In this document: piece by piece, positions 8,751 through 16,134 of the stretch
How the letters are laid out: each line of letters begins with the position of its first letter
Numbering within the stretch: position 1 is the stretch's first letter
Origin: JAKPUX01 sp964436305
Lineage (GTDB): Bacteria; Zhuqueibacterota; Zhuqueibacteria; Residuimicrobiales; Residuimicrobiaceae
Length of the DNA stretch: 64,000 nt
Direction of reading: 5' to 3'
Assembly (NCBI GenBank): GCA_964436305.1
Contig: CAYTCI010000012.1
Location: 1 to 64,000, forward strand
Made by a program: the position numbers and the translations under genes
The notes under the pieces: generated by a model
Databases searched by the model: none
What the model saw: the letters and a program-made list of their open reading frames with translations, nothing else
Told to the model about the DNA's origin: nothing

Positions 8751-9692
8751 ATGGACAGTACAACGACGCAGCTTGGTTTGATCATGGCGAAGAACCGCTT
8801 CTATTTCCTGGAAGCCGGTCGGGGCCGGCCGTTGCGTCTGGTTTCGGCCGGTGCGCTGGATCTGGAAGTACCCTTTGATTTTAATTCCGTCATCGACCGG
8901 CCGCTGCTCGGCCGTTTCTCGCGGGCAATCTCCGAGATGACCGATCGATTTGCCATCTCGGCCAAATCGCTCTCCTTTTGCCTGGACCGGCGGATGGTGC
9001 AGATGCGGCGGATCAAGGTGGATCGTGAGTTCACCGAATCCGAGGTCCGGCAGCAAGTGGAGTGGGAACTGGAGCAGATGCTGGTCTCGCCCCGCAGTGA
9101 ATATCATGCCAATTACGAGCGGGTCCGGAGTGAGCGGGATCCTTTCGACCATGTCATCATCGCGGTGGTTCGCAAGGCGATCATCGCCGCCTTGCACGAG
9201 ATTTTCAATGCCACGCCGGTCAAGTTGGCCCAGGTGGATGTCGATCTGCTCGCCGGCATCCGCGGCCTGATGCTGCTGCAGCCACAGTGCCGCGGTCTGG
9301 CGGCTCTGGTCGACCGGCAAGAGGATGCCTACGGCGTCACGTTGATCAAAAATCAGAATTATGCCGCCTTTGGCGAACTGATTTTCCAGGCGGGGGCGCC
9401 GGCTATGGAGAACAGCGAAGAGCAGGCGACGCGTATCAACGACGAGATCCTGCGCCTGATGGAGTCCCTTGGCGATGAACTGCTCCTGAAAAGCATCGAG
9501 GAAATCCATTTCACCAATGCCGTCCTGCCGCAAGCGGCCCTGGTCGCACTGCAGCGTCTGCAGCGTGCCGCGCAGATTCAGGTTCTCGATCCCTTGCATC
9601 AGATCGAGCATTCCCTCAGCCTTGAAGCAGAACAGATCGTACGCGAGAATACGCGATACATCCTGCCGCTGATCGGAATGCTCCAGGCTTGA
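8751..9692 (+). CDS. PilM-like actin-fold protein (putative)
   Basis: A 313-residue cytoplasmic protein. The central part has the pattern seen in PilM-type ATPases: a beta segment and helix followed by FTESEVRQQVEWELEQMLV (compare the PilM region around 'RWEAEQYIP'), then FDHVIIAVVRKAIIAALHE and VKLAQVDVDLLAGIRGL. In type IV pili PilM binds the short cytoplasmic tail of PilN. The gene is followed 43 bp later by a single-pass membrane protein that could play that role. No other pilus gene is adjacent, so the pair may serve a pilus, a type II secretion system or a reduced relative. Assignment rests on pattern only. Confidence 0.55.
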   Translation: MDSTTTQLGLIMAKNRFYFLEAGRGRPLRLVSAGALDLEVPFDFNSVIDRPLLGRFSRAISEMTDRFAISAKSLSFCLDRRMVQMRRIKVDREFTESEVRQQVEWELEQMLVSPRSEYHANYERVRSERDPFDHVIIAVVRKAIIAALHEIFNATPVKLAQVDVDLLAGIRGLMLLQPQCRGLAALVDRQEDAYGVTLIKNQNYAAFGELIFQAGAPAMENSEEQATRINDEILRLMESLGDELLLKSIEEIHFTNAVLPQAALVALQRLQRAAQIQVLDPLHQIEHSLSLEAEQIVRENTRYILPLIGMLQA

Positions 9693-9735
9693 CCAGTTGA
9701 CCGAACCAGGTGTTTGACCTAGCAGTGGGGTTATT

Positions 9736-10737
9736 ATGAATTTATTGATCGATCAGCGCGAACCGTCCGATCTTCAGGAACCCGACTGGACGCCACAGCC
9801 GGAGGAGCCGCCCATCGCGCCCATTCTCGAGGAACCCACGATGACCAAGAGTGCCGAGACGCCTCTGGATTATTACAACTTTGAAGAACCGGAGGGCCAC
9901 AAGCGCGGGATTCTGGGACCGATCCTGATCATTCTGCTCCTGCTCGCCGCCATTGGCGCTGCCGCCTACTATGGTTTCTTTTACAAGCCGCAGGAGATGG
10001 GCGAACTCCACAAGGTGACGCAGACCACCCTGCCGCCGGCGACTGAGCCGGAACCGGCGGTGACCACCCCGGCAGCGATTGAATCCGCCCCCACCGAGGA
10101 GAGCCAGCCGGCAACGACAAGCGAACCGACCCCCGCGACGCCGAGCTCGACCGTGCAAACGCCGCCGGCTGAATCGGCGACCGGTTCGCCCCTGGCGCGC
10201 GCAGCGGCGCTACTGGGAGGAATCCTTTCCGCGCGGCCGGCCGATCTGCAAGTGAGCACCCTGATCCTGGATCCGAACTCTTTCTCGGCCGAGGTCTCGG
10301 CCGGCGACCGCAGTGTCATCGAGAGCTATGCGGCCGCGCTGAAGAACAGCGTCCCCGGCGGCCTGACCTCCTCACCCTCGAGCGGCTATTATTCCGGTGC
10401 GCGGGCTCTGGTCAGCGGCTCGTTTCCCGAGCTGAATGCGGCGCCGACACCGGTGATCGATGGTCAGGCGCTGGTTCAGATCCGGCAGGCACTGCGGAGT
10501 GTGGCCGGCGAGGCGGGATTGAAGGTGATCGAGATCTCGCAAGCCCGGGAGATGGTACGCGAGGGCTCCGCCTGGACCCCTCTTTTCGTCAAGGTGACCG
10601 GCCGTGAAGAGCAGTTTGAGTCCTATTGCACGCGGCTGGCGGCCGGGCTGCCGCTGATGCGTCTGGAAAAGATCATCCTGCAGGCCCGCGGGCAGGAGAT
10701 TGCCGGCGTCATCCGCTTCGAAGCCCAGACGCGATAA
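9736..10737 (+). CDS. Single-pass membrane protein with Pro/Thr-rich linker, possible PilN/PilO-like partner
   Basis: A 333-residue protein. Residues 1-55 are a charged, Pro/Glu-rich cytoplasmic tail. A membrane helix follows at about 58-80 (ILIILLLLAAIGAAAYYGFF), then about 75 residues of low-complexity Thr/Pro/Ala/Glu linker, then a compact alpha/beta domain (about 165-333). The topology and position next to a PilM-like gene resemble PilN/PilO or GspL/M assembly-platform proteins, with the folded domain in the periplasm. No motif proves this. Overlap with the linker of unrelated proteins is expected because of composition. Confidence 0.5.
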   Translation: MNLLIDQREPSDLQEPDWTPQPEEPPIAPILEEPTMTKSAETPLDYYNFEEPEGHKRGILGPILIILLLLAAIGAAAYYGFFYKPQEMGELHKVTQTTLPPATEPEPAVTTPAAIESAPTEESQPATTSEPTPATPSSTVQTPPAESATGSPLARAAALLGGILSARPADLQVSTLILDPNSFSAEVSAGDRSVIESYAAALKNSVPGGLTSSPSSGYYSGARALVSGSFPELNAAPTPVIDGQALVQIRQALRSVAGEAGLKVIEISQAREMVREGSAWTPLFVKVTGREEQFESYCTRLAAGLPLMRLEKIILQARGQEIAGVIRFEAQTR

Positions 10738-10741
10738 GCGT

Positions 10742-11320
10742 ATGCGGGTTATTGCGGGGCGGTTCCGGAACCGCTCCATTCAATCGCAGAAGGCCGCCTG
10801 GCTGCGGCCGACGACCGACCGGGCGCGTGAATTCATCTTTTCCTGGCTCGGCAATCTGGTGCCGGAGGCGCAGGTGCTCGATCTCTTTGCCGGCACCGGC
10901 GGACTCGGCATCGAAGCGGTCAGCCGCGGAGCCGCGACCGCGGTATTCGTCGATAGTGCACCTGCAGCGTATGCCCTGATCCAGCGCAACATCGCCGCTC
11001 TCCAGTTTCCCGCTGAGGTCTTCCGCCAGGAGGCTCTTGCCTTTCTGAAGCGGGCGGCGCGGATGCAGTGGCGCTATGACCTGATCTTTTGCGATCCCCC
11101 CTATTTCTATGTGGAATTCGCGGGCGTGCTGCAGCAGATCCGGGAGGGTGGGCTGCTGAAGGAGCAGGGCCTGCTGATCTATGAAGCCAGCTCGCGGGAA
11201 ACACTCGCCTGCCCACCGCCCTGGCGGCTGCGCAAGGAGAAGGTGATGGGCGATACCCGGATTCTCTTTCTGGAACTGGAGCATGCCGAAGAAAATAGCG
11301 ATTTACCCCGGATCCTTTGA
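10742..11320 (+). CDS. rsmD: 16S rRNA (guanine966-N2)-methyltransferase RsmD
   Basis: 192 residues from ATG 10742 (MRVIAGRFRNRSI is the standard RsmD N-terminus, and codons upstream belong to the preceding gene). It shows the family's RPTTDRAREFIFSWL, the SAM-binding VLDLFAGTGGLGIEAVSRGA and the catalytic IFCDPPY. The enzyme methylates G966 of 16S rRNA in the assembled small subunit. It lies 4 bp after the preceding gene, and its last 38 bp overlap coaD, a pairing conserved in many bacteria. Confidence 0.95.
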   Translation: MRVIAGRFRNRSIQSQKAAWLRPTTDRAREFIFSWLGNLVPEAQVLDLFAGTGGLGIEAVSRGAATAVFVDSAPAAYALIQRNIAALQFPAEVFRQEALAFLKRAARMQWRYDLIFCDPPYFYVEFAGVLQQIREGGLLKEQGLLIYEASSRETLACPPPWRLRKEKVMGDTRILFLELEHAEENSDLPRIL

Positions 11321-11771
11321 CCCGATCACCTACGGGCACATCGACATCATCAAGCGCGCCTCTCTCCTCTTCGATGAGGTCGTTGTCGCTGTTGCGCGCA
11401 ACCTCAGCAAAACCCCGCTCTTCAGTGAGGAGGAGCGCGTCGCGATGATCCGTGAGGCCATCCGCGAGCTGCCGACGGTTTCGGTTGACAGCTTCCAGGG
11501 CCTGCTGGTCGATTATGCCCGCAGTCTGGAGGCGCAGGCGGTGATTCGCGGCCTGCGCGCGGTCTCGGATTTTGAATATGAGCTGCAGATGGCCCTGGTC
11601 AACCGCAAACTCGACGAGCACATGATCACGGTCTTTCTGATGCCGCACGAAAAATATTCCTATTTGAACTCCAGTATCGTCAAGGAACTGGTTCGATTTA
11701 ACGGGGATGTGAGCAGCTTTGTCCCTCCCCACGTCGAAGAAAACCTGCTGCAAAAGATGAGGAAACCATGA
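11283..11771 (+). CDS. coaD: Phosphopantetheine adenylyltransferase
   Basis: A 162-residue CoaD of normal length. The nucleotidyltransferase motif YPGSFDPITYGHIDII contains the T/HxGH signature. The RGLRAVSDFEYELQMALVNR stretch and the C-terminal SSSIVKE-type motif (here NSSIVKELVRFNGDVSSFVP) are typical. It makes dephospho-CoA from 4'-phosphopantetheine and ATP, the penultimate step of coenzyme A synthesis. It overlaps rsmD by 38 bp and pta by 4 bp (ATGA), so all three are probably translated from one mRNA. Confidence 0.97.
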   Translation: MPKKIAIYPGSFDPITYGHIDIIKRASLLFDEVVVAVARNLSKTPLFSEEERVAMIREAIRELPTVSVDSFQGLLVDYARSLEAQAVIRGLRAVSDFEYELQMALVNRKLDEHMITVFLMPHEKYSYLNSSIVKELVRFNGDVSSFVPPHVEENLLQKMRKP

Positions 11772-12742
11772 CCCTTCTCGAACAGATCCAGGCCAAAGCC
11801 AAACAAAGAATTCAGGTGATCGTCTTCCCCGAGGGCGAGGATGACCGGACCATCCAGGCGGCCGCTACCTGCCGCGCCGAAAAGCTCGTCACGCCGATCC
11901 TGCTCGGGGACCCGGCCAAAATTACCGCCCGGGCGGCCGCCCTCGGCGCCGATCTGACCGGGATCGAGATCGTGCTGCCGGAGCAGGACCCCAGCTTCGC
12001 GGCCTATGCCCAGACCTTTTTCGAGATGCGCCAGCACAAGGGACTCGATCTCGAGACAGCGCGCAAGAACATGGCCCAACCGCTCTATTTCGGTGCGATG
12101 ATGGTGCGGCAGAAGCGCGCTGCCGCCAGCGTCGCCGGCGCGACCCATACCACCGGGGACGTGCTGCGTGCCGCCCTGCAGGTCATCGGCGTGGCCCCCG
12201 GTTACTCCGTCGTCTCGAGCTGTTTTTTAATGGTCCTGGCCGACGGCCGCAACCTCACCTTCGGTGACTGTGCGGTCATCCCGGATCCGACGGCCGAACA
12301 GCTGGCCGATATCGCTCTGGCCTCCGCGGAGACCCATCGCAGCCTGACCGGGGAGGAACCCCGGGTCGCGATGCTCTCTTTCTCGACCAGGGGCAGCGCT
12401 TCGCATCCGCTGGTCGACAAGGTGCAGCAGGCGGTGGCGATTTCGAAGCAGAAAAAACCGGATCTCCAGATCGACGGTGAATTACAGGCGGATGCCGCGC
12501 TGGTTGCGGCGGTTGGCGAGCGCAAGGCCCCGGGCAGTCCGGTGGCCGGCCGGGCCAATGTCCTGATCTTCCCCGACCTCCAGGCGGGCAACATCGGCTA
12601 CAAGCTGGTCGAACGTCTCGCCGGGGCGCAGGCGATCGGGCCGATCATTCAGGGGCTGGCGCAGCCGGCCAACGATCTCTCCCGCGGCTGCAAGGCCGAG
12701 GATATTGTCAATGTGGCCTGCATTTGCAGTCTAAAGGCCTGA
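11768..12742 (+). CDS. pta: Phosphate acetyltransferase
   Basis: A 324-residue protein matching the short, Pta-only type of phosphotransacetylase. It has VIVFPEGEDDRTIQAAA at the N-terminus, GATHTTGDVLRAALQVIG, FGDCAVIPDPTAEQLADIA and MLSFSTRGSASHP. The C-terminus has VLIFPDLQAGNIGYKLVERL and NDLSRGC. It interconverts acetyl-CoA and acetyl phosphate. Overlap with coaD links coenzyme A synthesis with acetyl-CoA use. No ackA is nearby. It lacks the long DRTGG-type N-terminal extension of enterobacterial Pta. Confidence 0.95.
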   Translation: MTLLEQIQAKAKQRIQVIVFPEGEDDRTIQAAATCRAEKLVTPILLGDPAKITARAAALGADLTGIEIVLPEQDPSFAAYAQTFFEMRQHKGLDLETARKNMAQPLYFGAMMVRQKRAAASVAGATHTTGDVLRAALQVIGVAPGYSVVSSCFLMVLADGRNLTFGDCAVIPDPTAEQLADIALASAETHRSLTGEEPRVAMLSFSTRGSASHPLVDKVQQAVAISKQKKPDLQIDGELQADAALVAAVGERKAPGSPVAGRANVLIFPDLQAGNIGYKLVERLAGAQAIGPIIQGLAQPANDLSRGCKAEDIVNVACICSLKA

Positions 12743-12766
12743 AACCGGGGCGAAGAAGGAGAGCCG

Positions 12767-13957
12767 ATGGTACTCGCCAAACGCCTGGAGCGCATGACCG
12801 AATCGCAGACGGTGGCGCTCAACAGCACCCTGGCGCGCCTCAAGCGCGAGGGCAAGGATGTGGTCGCTCTTGGAGCCGGGGAGCCCGATTTTGCCACGCC
12901 GGCCCATATCAACGCGGCGGCGATCGACGCGATCAACCAGGGCTATACCAAATACACCGCGGCGGAGGGCAGCCTTGAGCTGCGCGAGGCGATCGGCAAC
13001 TGGCTTGAGCAGTCCTATCGGGTCCGCTACGCTGCCAAAGAGATCGTCGTCACCCCTGGCGCCAAGTATGCGGTCTTTGAGGCGATCCTCGCGGTCTGCG
13101 ATCCCGGCAGCGAGGTGGTTCTGCCCACCCCCTACTGGGTGAGCTACCCCGAGATGATCCAGCTGGCAGACGCGACCATGCGCTGCATCGAGCCGGCCGA
13201 TCGGGACCACCTCAAGATCACGCCCGCGGAGTTGCGGGCGGCGATCAACGACAAGACCCGGCTGGTTATCCTCAACAGCCCGAGCAATCCCTCCGGAGCG
13301 GTCTACAGCCGCGAGGAGCTGGCAGCCCTGGTCGAGGTGATCCGCAGCACCGGCGTCTGGGTTCTCTCCGACGAGATCTATGATCAGATCGTCTTCGATG
13401 AGAAGGGCTACACCAGCCTGAGCCAGTTTCCGGAGATTCGCGATCAGCTGCTGCTGGTCAACGGGGTCTCCAAAAGCTGCGCGATGACCGGATGGCGCAT
13501 CGGCTTTCTCGCGGCGCCGGCTGCGGTGGCGGCGGCTGTGGTCAAATATCAGGGCCACACGGTCTCCAATCCGACCTCGATCTCGCAAAAGGCAGCGCTT
13601 GCGGGCTATCTCGGCTCCAAGGCCTTTATCGCCGAAATGAACACGGCCTTTCGTACGCGGCGTGATTATGTTTACCGGCGCTTGCAGGCGATTCCACGGG
13701 TACGTTGTCTGCTGCCGCAAGGCGCTTTTTACCTCTTCCCCGACTTTTCCGGCTATTACGGCCACGAGAAGAAGGGCCATGCAGTAACCGATTCGGTGAG
13801 CCTCTGCCGCTATCTGCTCGAGGAATTCGGCGTGGCGATCGTACCCGGCGTGGCCTTCGGCATGGACACCCACGTGCGCCTCTCCTACGCCACCTCGATG
13901 GAGGTGCTGGAGAAGGCGCTGGATCGGATCGAAAACGGTTTGCACGCTCTTTTATAA
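12767..13957 (+). CDS. Aspartate aminotransferase, class I/II (AspC/AspB type)
   Basis: A 396-residue PLP enzyme. Key segments are GAGEPDFATPAHI, YTAAEGSLELREAI, the NSPSNPSGAVYS loop, LSDEIYDQIVFD (with PLP-binding Asp and Tyr), and the Schiff-base lysine in GVSKSCAMTGWRIGF. The C-terminal substrate Arg lies in VRLSYATSME. It resembles thermostable bacterial aspartate aminotransferases of subgroup Ib. Substrate preference (Asp, aromatic, prephenate) cannot be set by reading. It begins 24 bp after pta, preceded by a GAAGGAGAG ribosome-binding site. Confidence 0.9.
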   Translation: MVLAKRLERMTESQTVALNSTLARLKREGKDVVALGAGEPDFATPAHINAAAIDAINQGYTKYTAAEGSLELREAIGNWLEQSYRVRYAAKEIVVTPGAKYAVFEAILAVCDPGSEVVLPTPYWVSYPEMIQLADATMRCIEPADRDHLKITPAELRAAINDKTRLVILNSPSNPSGAVYSREELAALVEVIRSTGVWVLSDEIYDQIVFDEKGYTSLSQFPEIRDQLLLVNGVSKSCAMTGWRIGFLAAPAAVAAAVVKYQGHTVSNPTSISQKAALAGYLGSKAFIAEMNTAFRTRRDYVYRRLQAIPRVRCLLPQGAFYLFPDFSGYYGHEKKGHAVTDSVSLCRYLLEEFGVAIVPGVAFGMDTHVRLSYATSMEVLEKALDRIENGLHALL

Positions 13958-13971
13958 GCAGGAACACGGTA

Positions 13972-14223
13972 ATGCCAACCTATGATTATCAATGTAAAAA
14001 GTGCGGATATATCTTTGAAGCCTTTCAAAGCATCGTTGCGGAACCCCTGGTGATCTGTCCCAATTGCAATGAACCCGAGGTGCAGCGCATTCTCAGCGGC
14101 GGCGCGGGTCTGATCTTCAAGGGTTCGGGTTTTTATCAGACCGATTACAAACACAGCCATTCGACCACCAACGCTTCCAGCGAGAAGAGTGGAAGCAAGA
14201 GTGAGACTAAAAAGAATGAGTGA
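13972..14223 (+). CDS. FmdB-family zinc-ribbon protein
   Basis: An 83-residue protein starting MPTYDYQCKKCGYIFEAFQ, the hallmark of the FmdB/CxxC_CxxC_SSSS family. Two CxxC pairs (CKKC, and CPNC about 20 residues later) would bind one zinc. A Ser/Lys-rich tail follows, as is common in this family. The role is not settled: members have been called regulatory proteins. The start is ATG 13972 with AGGA upstream. It overlaps the next TPR gene by 8 bp (ATGAGTGA). Confidence 0.9.
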   Translation: MPTYDYQCKKCGYIFEAFQSIVAEPLVICPNCNEPEVQRILSGGAGLIFKGSGFYQTDYKHSHSTTNASSEKSGSKSETKKNE

Positions 14224-15352
14224 CGAGGTCGCCTTCACCAGCACCCTGCGTGCGGGACGATACAAGCTCACCCTCCACACCCGTTTTGACCCCGAGGGAT
14301 CCAGGGCCCTGGCCACCATCCAGGATGGGGAGACGATCGTGGATACGCGGGAGGCCGCCCTTGAAACCGCGACCACCCCGGAAGAGATCGAGGTTGATGT
14401 CCATCAATTTCACGATCTCACCCTCTCGGATCTCGATCTGCTGTTTTGCGTCAATGACAAGGTCCGCGAAGGGAAGAATCCCGCCTCGCTGGCGCGACTG
14501 GGGACCCTCTTTTTGGAAAAGGGCTTTTTCGACGAGGCCATCGAGACCTTTTCTGCTCTCCTCGAGCTGGATCCGGGATACGAGCACATCCATTATGACC
14601 TCGGACGTACCTGGTACCGCAAGGGTGAGCTCGGCAACGCGCTGGCGGAACTGCGCCTGGCGGCGGAGAAACAGCCCACTTACCCCGATCTGCATTATCT
14701 GCTGGCGGCGATCCTGCACAAGCAGGGCGAACATCAGGAAGCGGCCGCCAGTTGCCGGCAGGCCCTGGCGCTCAATCCCGATTACGTCAACGCGCATCTG
14801 CTGCTGGGTCTGATCCTGGCGGAATCGACCCTGCACGCGCCGAGCCACCCCGAGCTGCCGCCCCCGATCGAGCGCATCAAGGAGAGCAAACAGCATCTGC
14901 TCTATGCCATGGATCTGGTCATCCCCGAGCAGCGGCAGCATCTCGCCCGGGGACTGGAGTGCCTCGATCTCCGGGAGCATCTGGAGGAGGGACTCGGCGA
15001 GATCGAAAAGGCGATCGAGCCGCCCGTCCTCACTCATCGCAGCGTCATCGCCGACAGCGAGTTTTATCTCAAATTCATGTTCGCCGATCTCGAGCGCGAT
15101 AACCGCACCCTGGAGAGCTACATCAAAACCCTGGAAAAGGCCAGCGCACAGCATCCCGGTTATGCTGATCTCCATCAAAGCATCGGCACCGCCTATCTGC
15201 TGCGCGGATGGCACAGCTTTGCCCGGGCGGTCGAGGCCTATCGCCAGGCGGTGCACATCAATCCGGACTATCAAAAAGCGCAAAAGAATCTCAAATTACT
15301 GGAAAATGACGGGCGGGGATTTTTAATCCTGTTGCGTGCCATTCTCAAATAA
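14216..15352 (+). CDS. TPR-repeat protein with N-terminal beta domain
   Basis: 378 residues from ATG 14216, chosen because it overlaps the FmdB stop and the earlier in-frame codons lie inside FmdB. Residues 1-70 look beta-rich (YKLTLHTRFDPEGSRALATI). The rest is a TPR solenoid with typical units such as ASLARLGTLFLEKGFFDEAI, IHYDLGRTWYRKGELGNALA, LHYLLAAILHKQGEHQEAAA and, at the end, a unit ending in DYQKAQKNLKLLEND. There is no signal peptide, so it is probably cytoplasmic. Its function is unknown. Confidence 0.85.
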   Translation: MSDEVAFTSTLRAGRYKLTLHTRFDPEGSRALATIQDGETIVDTREAALETATTPEEIEVDVHQFHDLTLSDLDLLFCVNDKVREGKNPASLARLGTLFLEKGFFDEAIETFSALLELDPGYEHIHYDLGRTWYRKGELGNALAELRLAAEKQPTYPDLHYLLAAILHKQGEHQEAAASCRQALALNPDYVNAHLLLGLILAESTLHAPSHPELPPPIERIKESKQHLLYAMDLVIPEQRQHLARGLECLDLREHLEEGLGEIEKAIEPPVLTHRSVIADSEFYLKFMFADLERDNRTLESYIKTLEKASAQHPGYADLHQSIGTAYLLRGWHSFARAVEAYRQAVHINPDYQKAQKNLKLLENDGRGFLILLRAILK

Positions 15353-15668
15353 CTCGCTGGTCTTCCGCTCATCTCCGCATTACCATCCGTCAGCATCAGG
15401 ATCATGCCCAGAACAGGCAACGTTTTTCAAACAGCTCGGCAGCGGCACGGATCGGGTGAACTCCTCCTTCCCGCCGCCTCTTTCACTAACCTGGCGTTCC
15501 CCTAAACCTTTGCTGGTATAATGTTTGCAACTCTCTGCCAGCAACCCGAAAGCTCTGGTAAAGTGCCCGGATTTCGCCCTGTTGTGTTTCGAAGCAGGAC
15601 AGAAGCGTTCCGGTGAGACACTTTGCCAGTTTCCCGGTATCGTTTGGCAGCTGTCTCAGGACATCCCG
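15353..15668 (+). other. Long non-coding gap before the surface-protein module
   Basis: No convincing coding frame or RNA gene was recognised in these 316 bases. An extended -10 box lies at 15514-15522, leaving a possible leader of about 140 nt before the exported-protein start at 15669. That leader contains a CTGCCA near 15536 and a TGGCAG near 15646 that could pair. I could not match it to a known riboswitch class. A reading frame running through it continues in frame into the downstream signal peptide but lacks a ribosome-binding site. Confidence 0.5.
15514..15522 (+). promoter_or_regulatory. Extended -10 promoter element
   Basis: TGGTATAAT: a perfect TATAAT with the TGn extension. No good -35 is seen 17 bp upstream, as is usual for extended -10 promoters. 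It would drive the surface module that starts at 15669. Confidence 0.5.
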
Positions 15669-16118
15669 ATGAAAGTTTCCCGATTTTTCCTCGTTATTTA
15701 TCTGCTTGCAGGCTCTGTTTCCATCCTCCAGGCGCAGACGCTGATCCGTGTCGTCGCCACCCCCCTGGAGCCGGGCTCTCCGGCGGTGCTCCGATTCGAA
15801 TGGGACAATGGGGCTCCCCTGACGCCGCAGGCGAGGATGGGGCTGCTGCTGCCACGCGAGTTTGACCGCGCCCAGCTGCTGCTGGCCGCCTCAACCCGCA
15901 TCAACGGCGGCTTTACCGTCGGCAACAGCGGCGATACCCTTTGGGTGGAGCGCAGCGGCGCCGGTGACCGGATCGCCGCCACCGGGACGCTGGATCTGGC
16001 GGTGGCCAGCATCGGCCTGCCGCAAGCCACCGAGCGCCCCTGGCCCTTTGTGTTGATTCTGCAAGACAGCAGTCGGCGGGTTTCCCTTTCTGCCACAATG
16101 ACCCTTACCCGTCCATAG
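15669..16118 (+). CDS. Small exported protein, paralogous to the N-terminal domain of the next gene
   Basis: 149 residues. The start at ATG 15669 gives a good signal peptide (MKVSRFFLVIYLLAGSVSIL, cleavage at QAQ), while the longer frame upstream would bury it. The mature part is beta-rich. Its layout of an extended strand, a LLLPREFD-like segment, then SGDTLWVERSGAGDRIAA parallels the first domain of the giant protein that follows (IQFPD..., then GGDTVRCYRDGTGTDIPA). It ends 16 bp before the giant gene, so the two are one transcription unit. The function is unknown; it is probably periplasmic or surface-located. Confidence 0.75.
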   Translation: MKVSRFFLVIYLLAGSVSILQAQTLIRVVATPLEPGSPAVLRFEWDNGAPLTPQARMGLLLPREFDRAQLLLAASTRINGGFTVGNSGDTLWVERSGAGDRIAATGTLDLAVASIGLPQATERPWPFVLILQDSSRRVSLSATMTLTRP

Positions 16119-16134
16119 GGACACGCAGCATACT

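Noticed and set aside
15525..15668. N-terminal extension of the small exported protein
   Set aside because: It would place 48 residues before a good signal peptide and has no ribosome-binding site.
15517..15668. Cyclic-di-GMP (GEMM) or other known riboswitch
   Set aside because: The conserved GEMM core and other known class signatures are not found.
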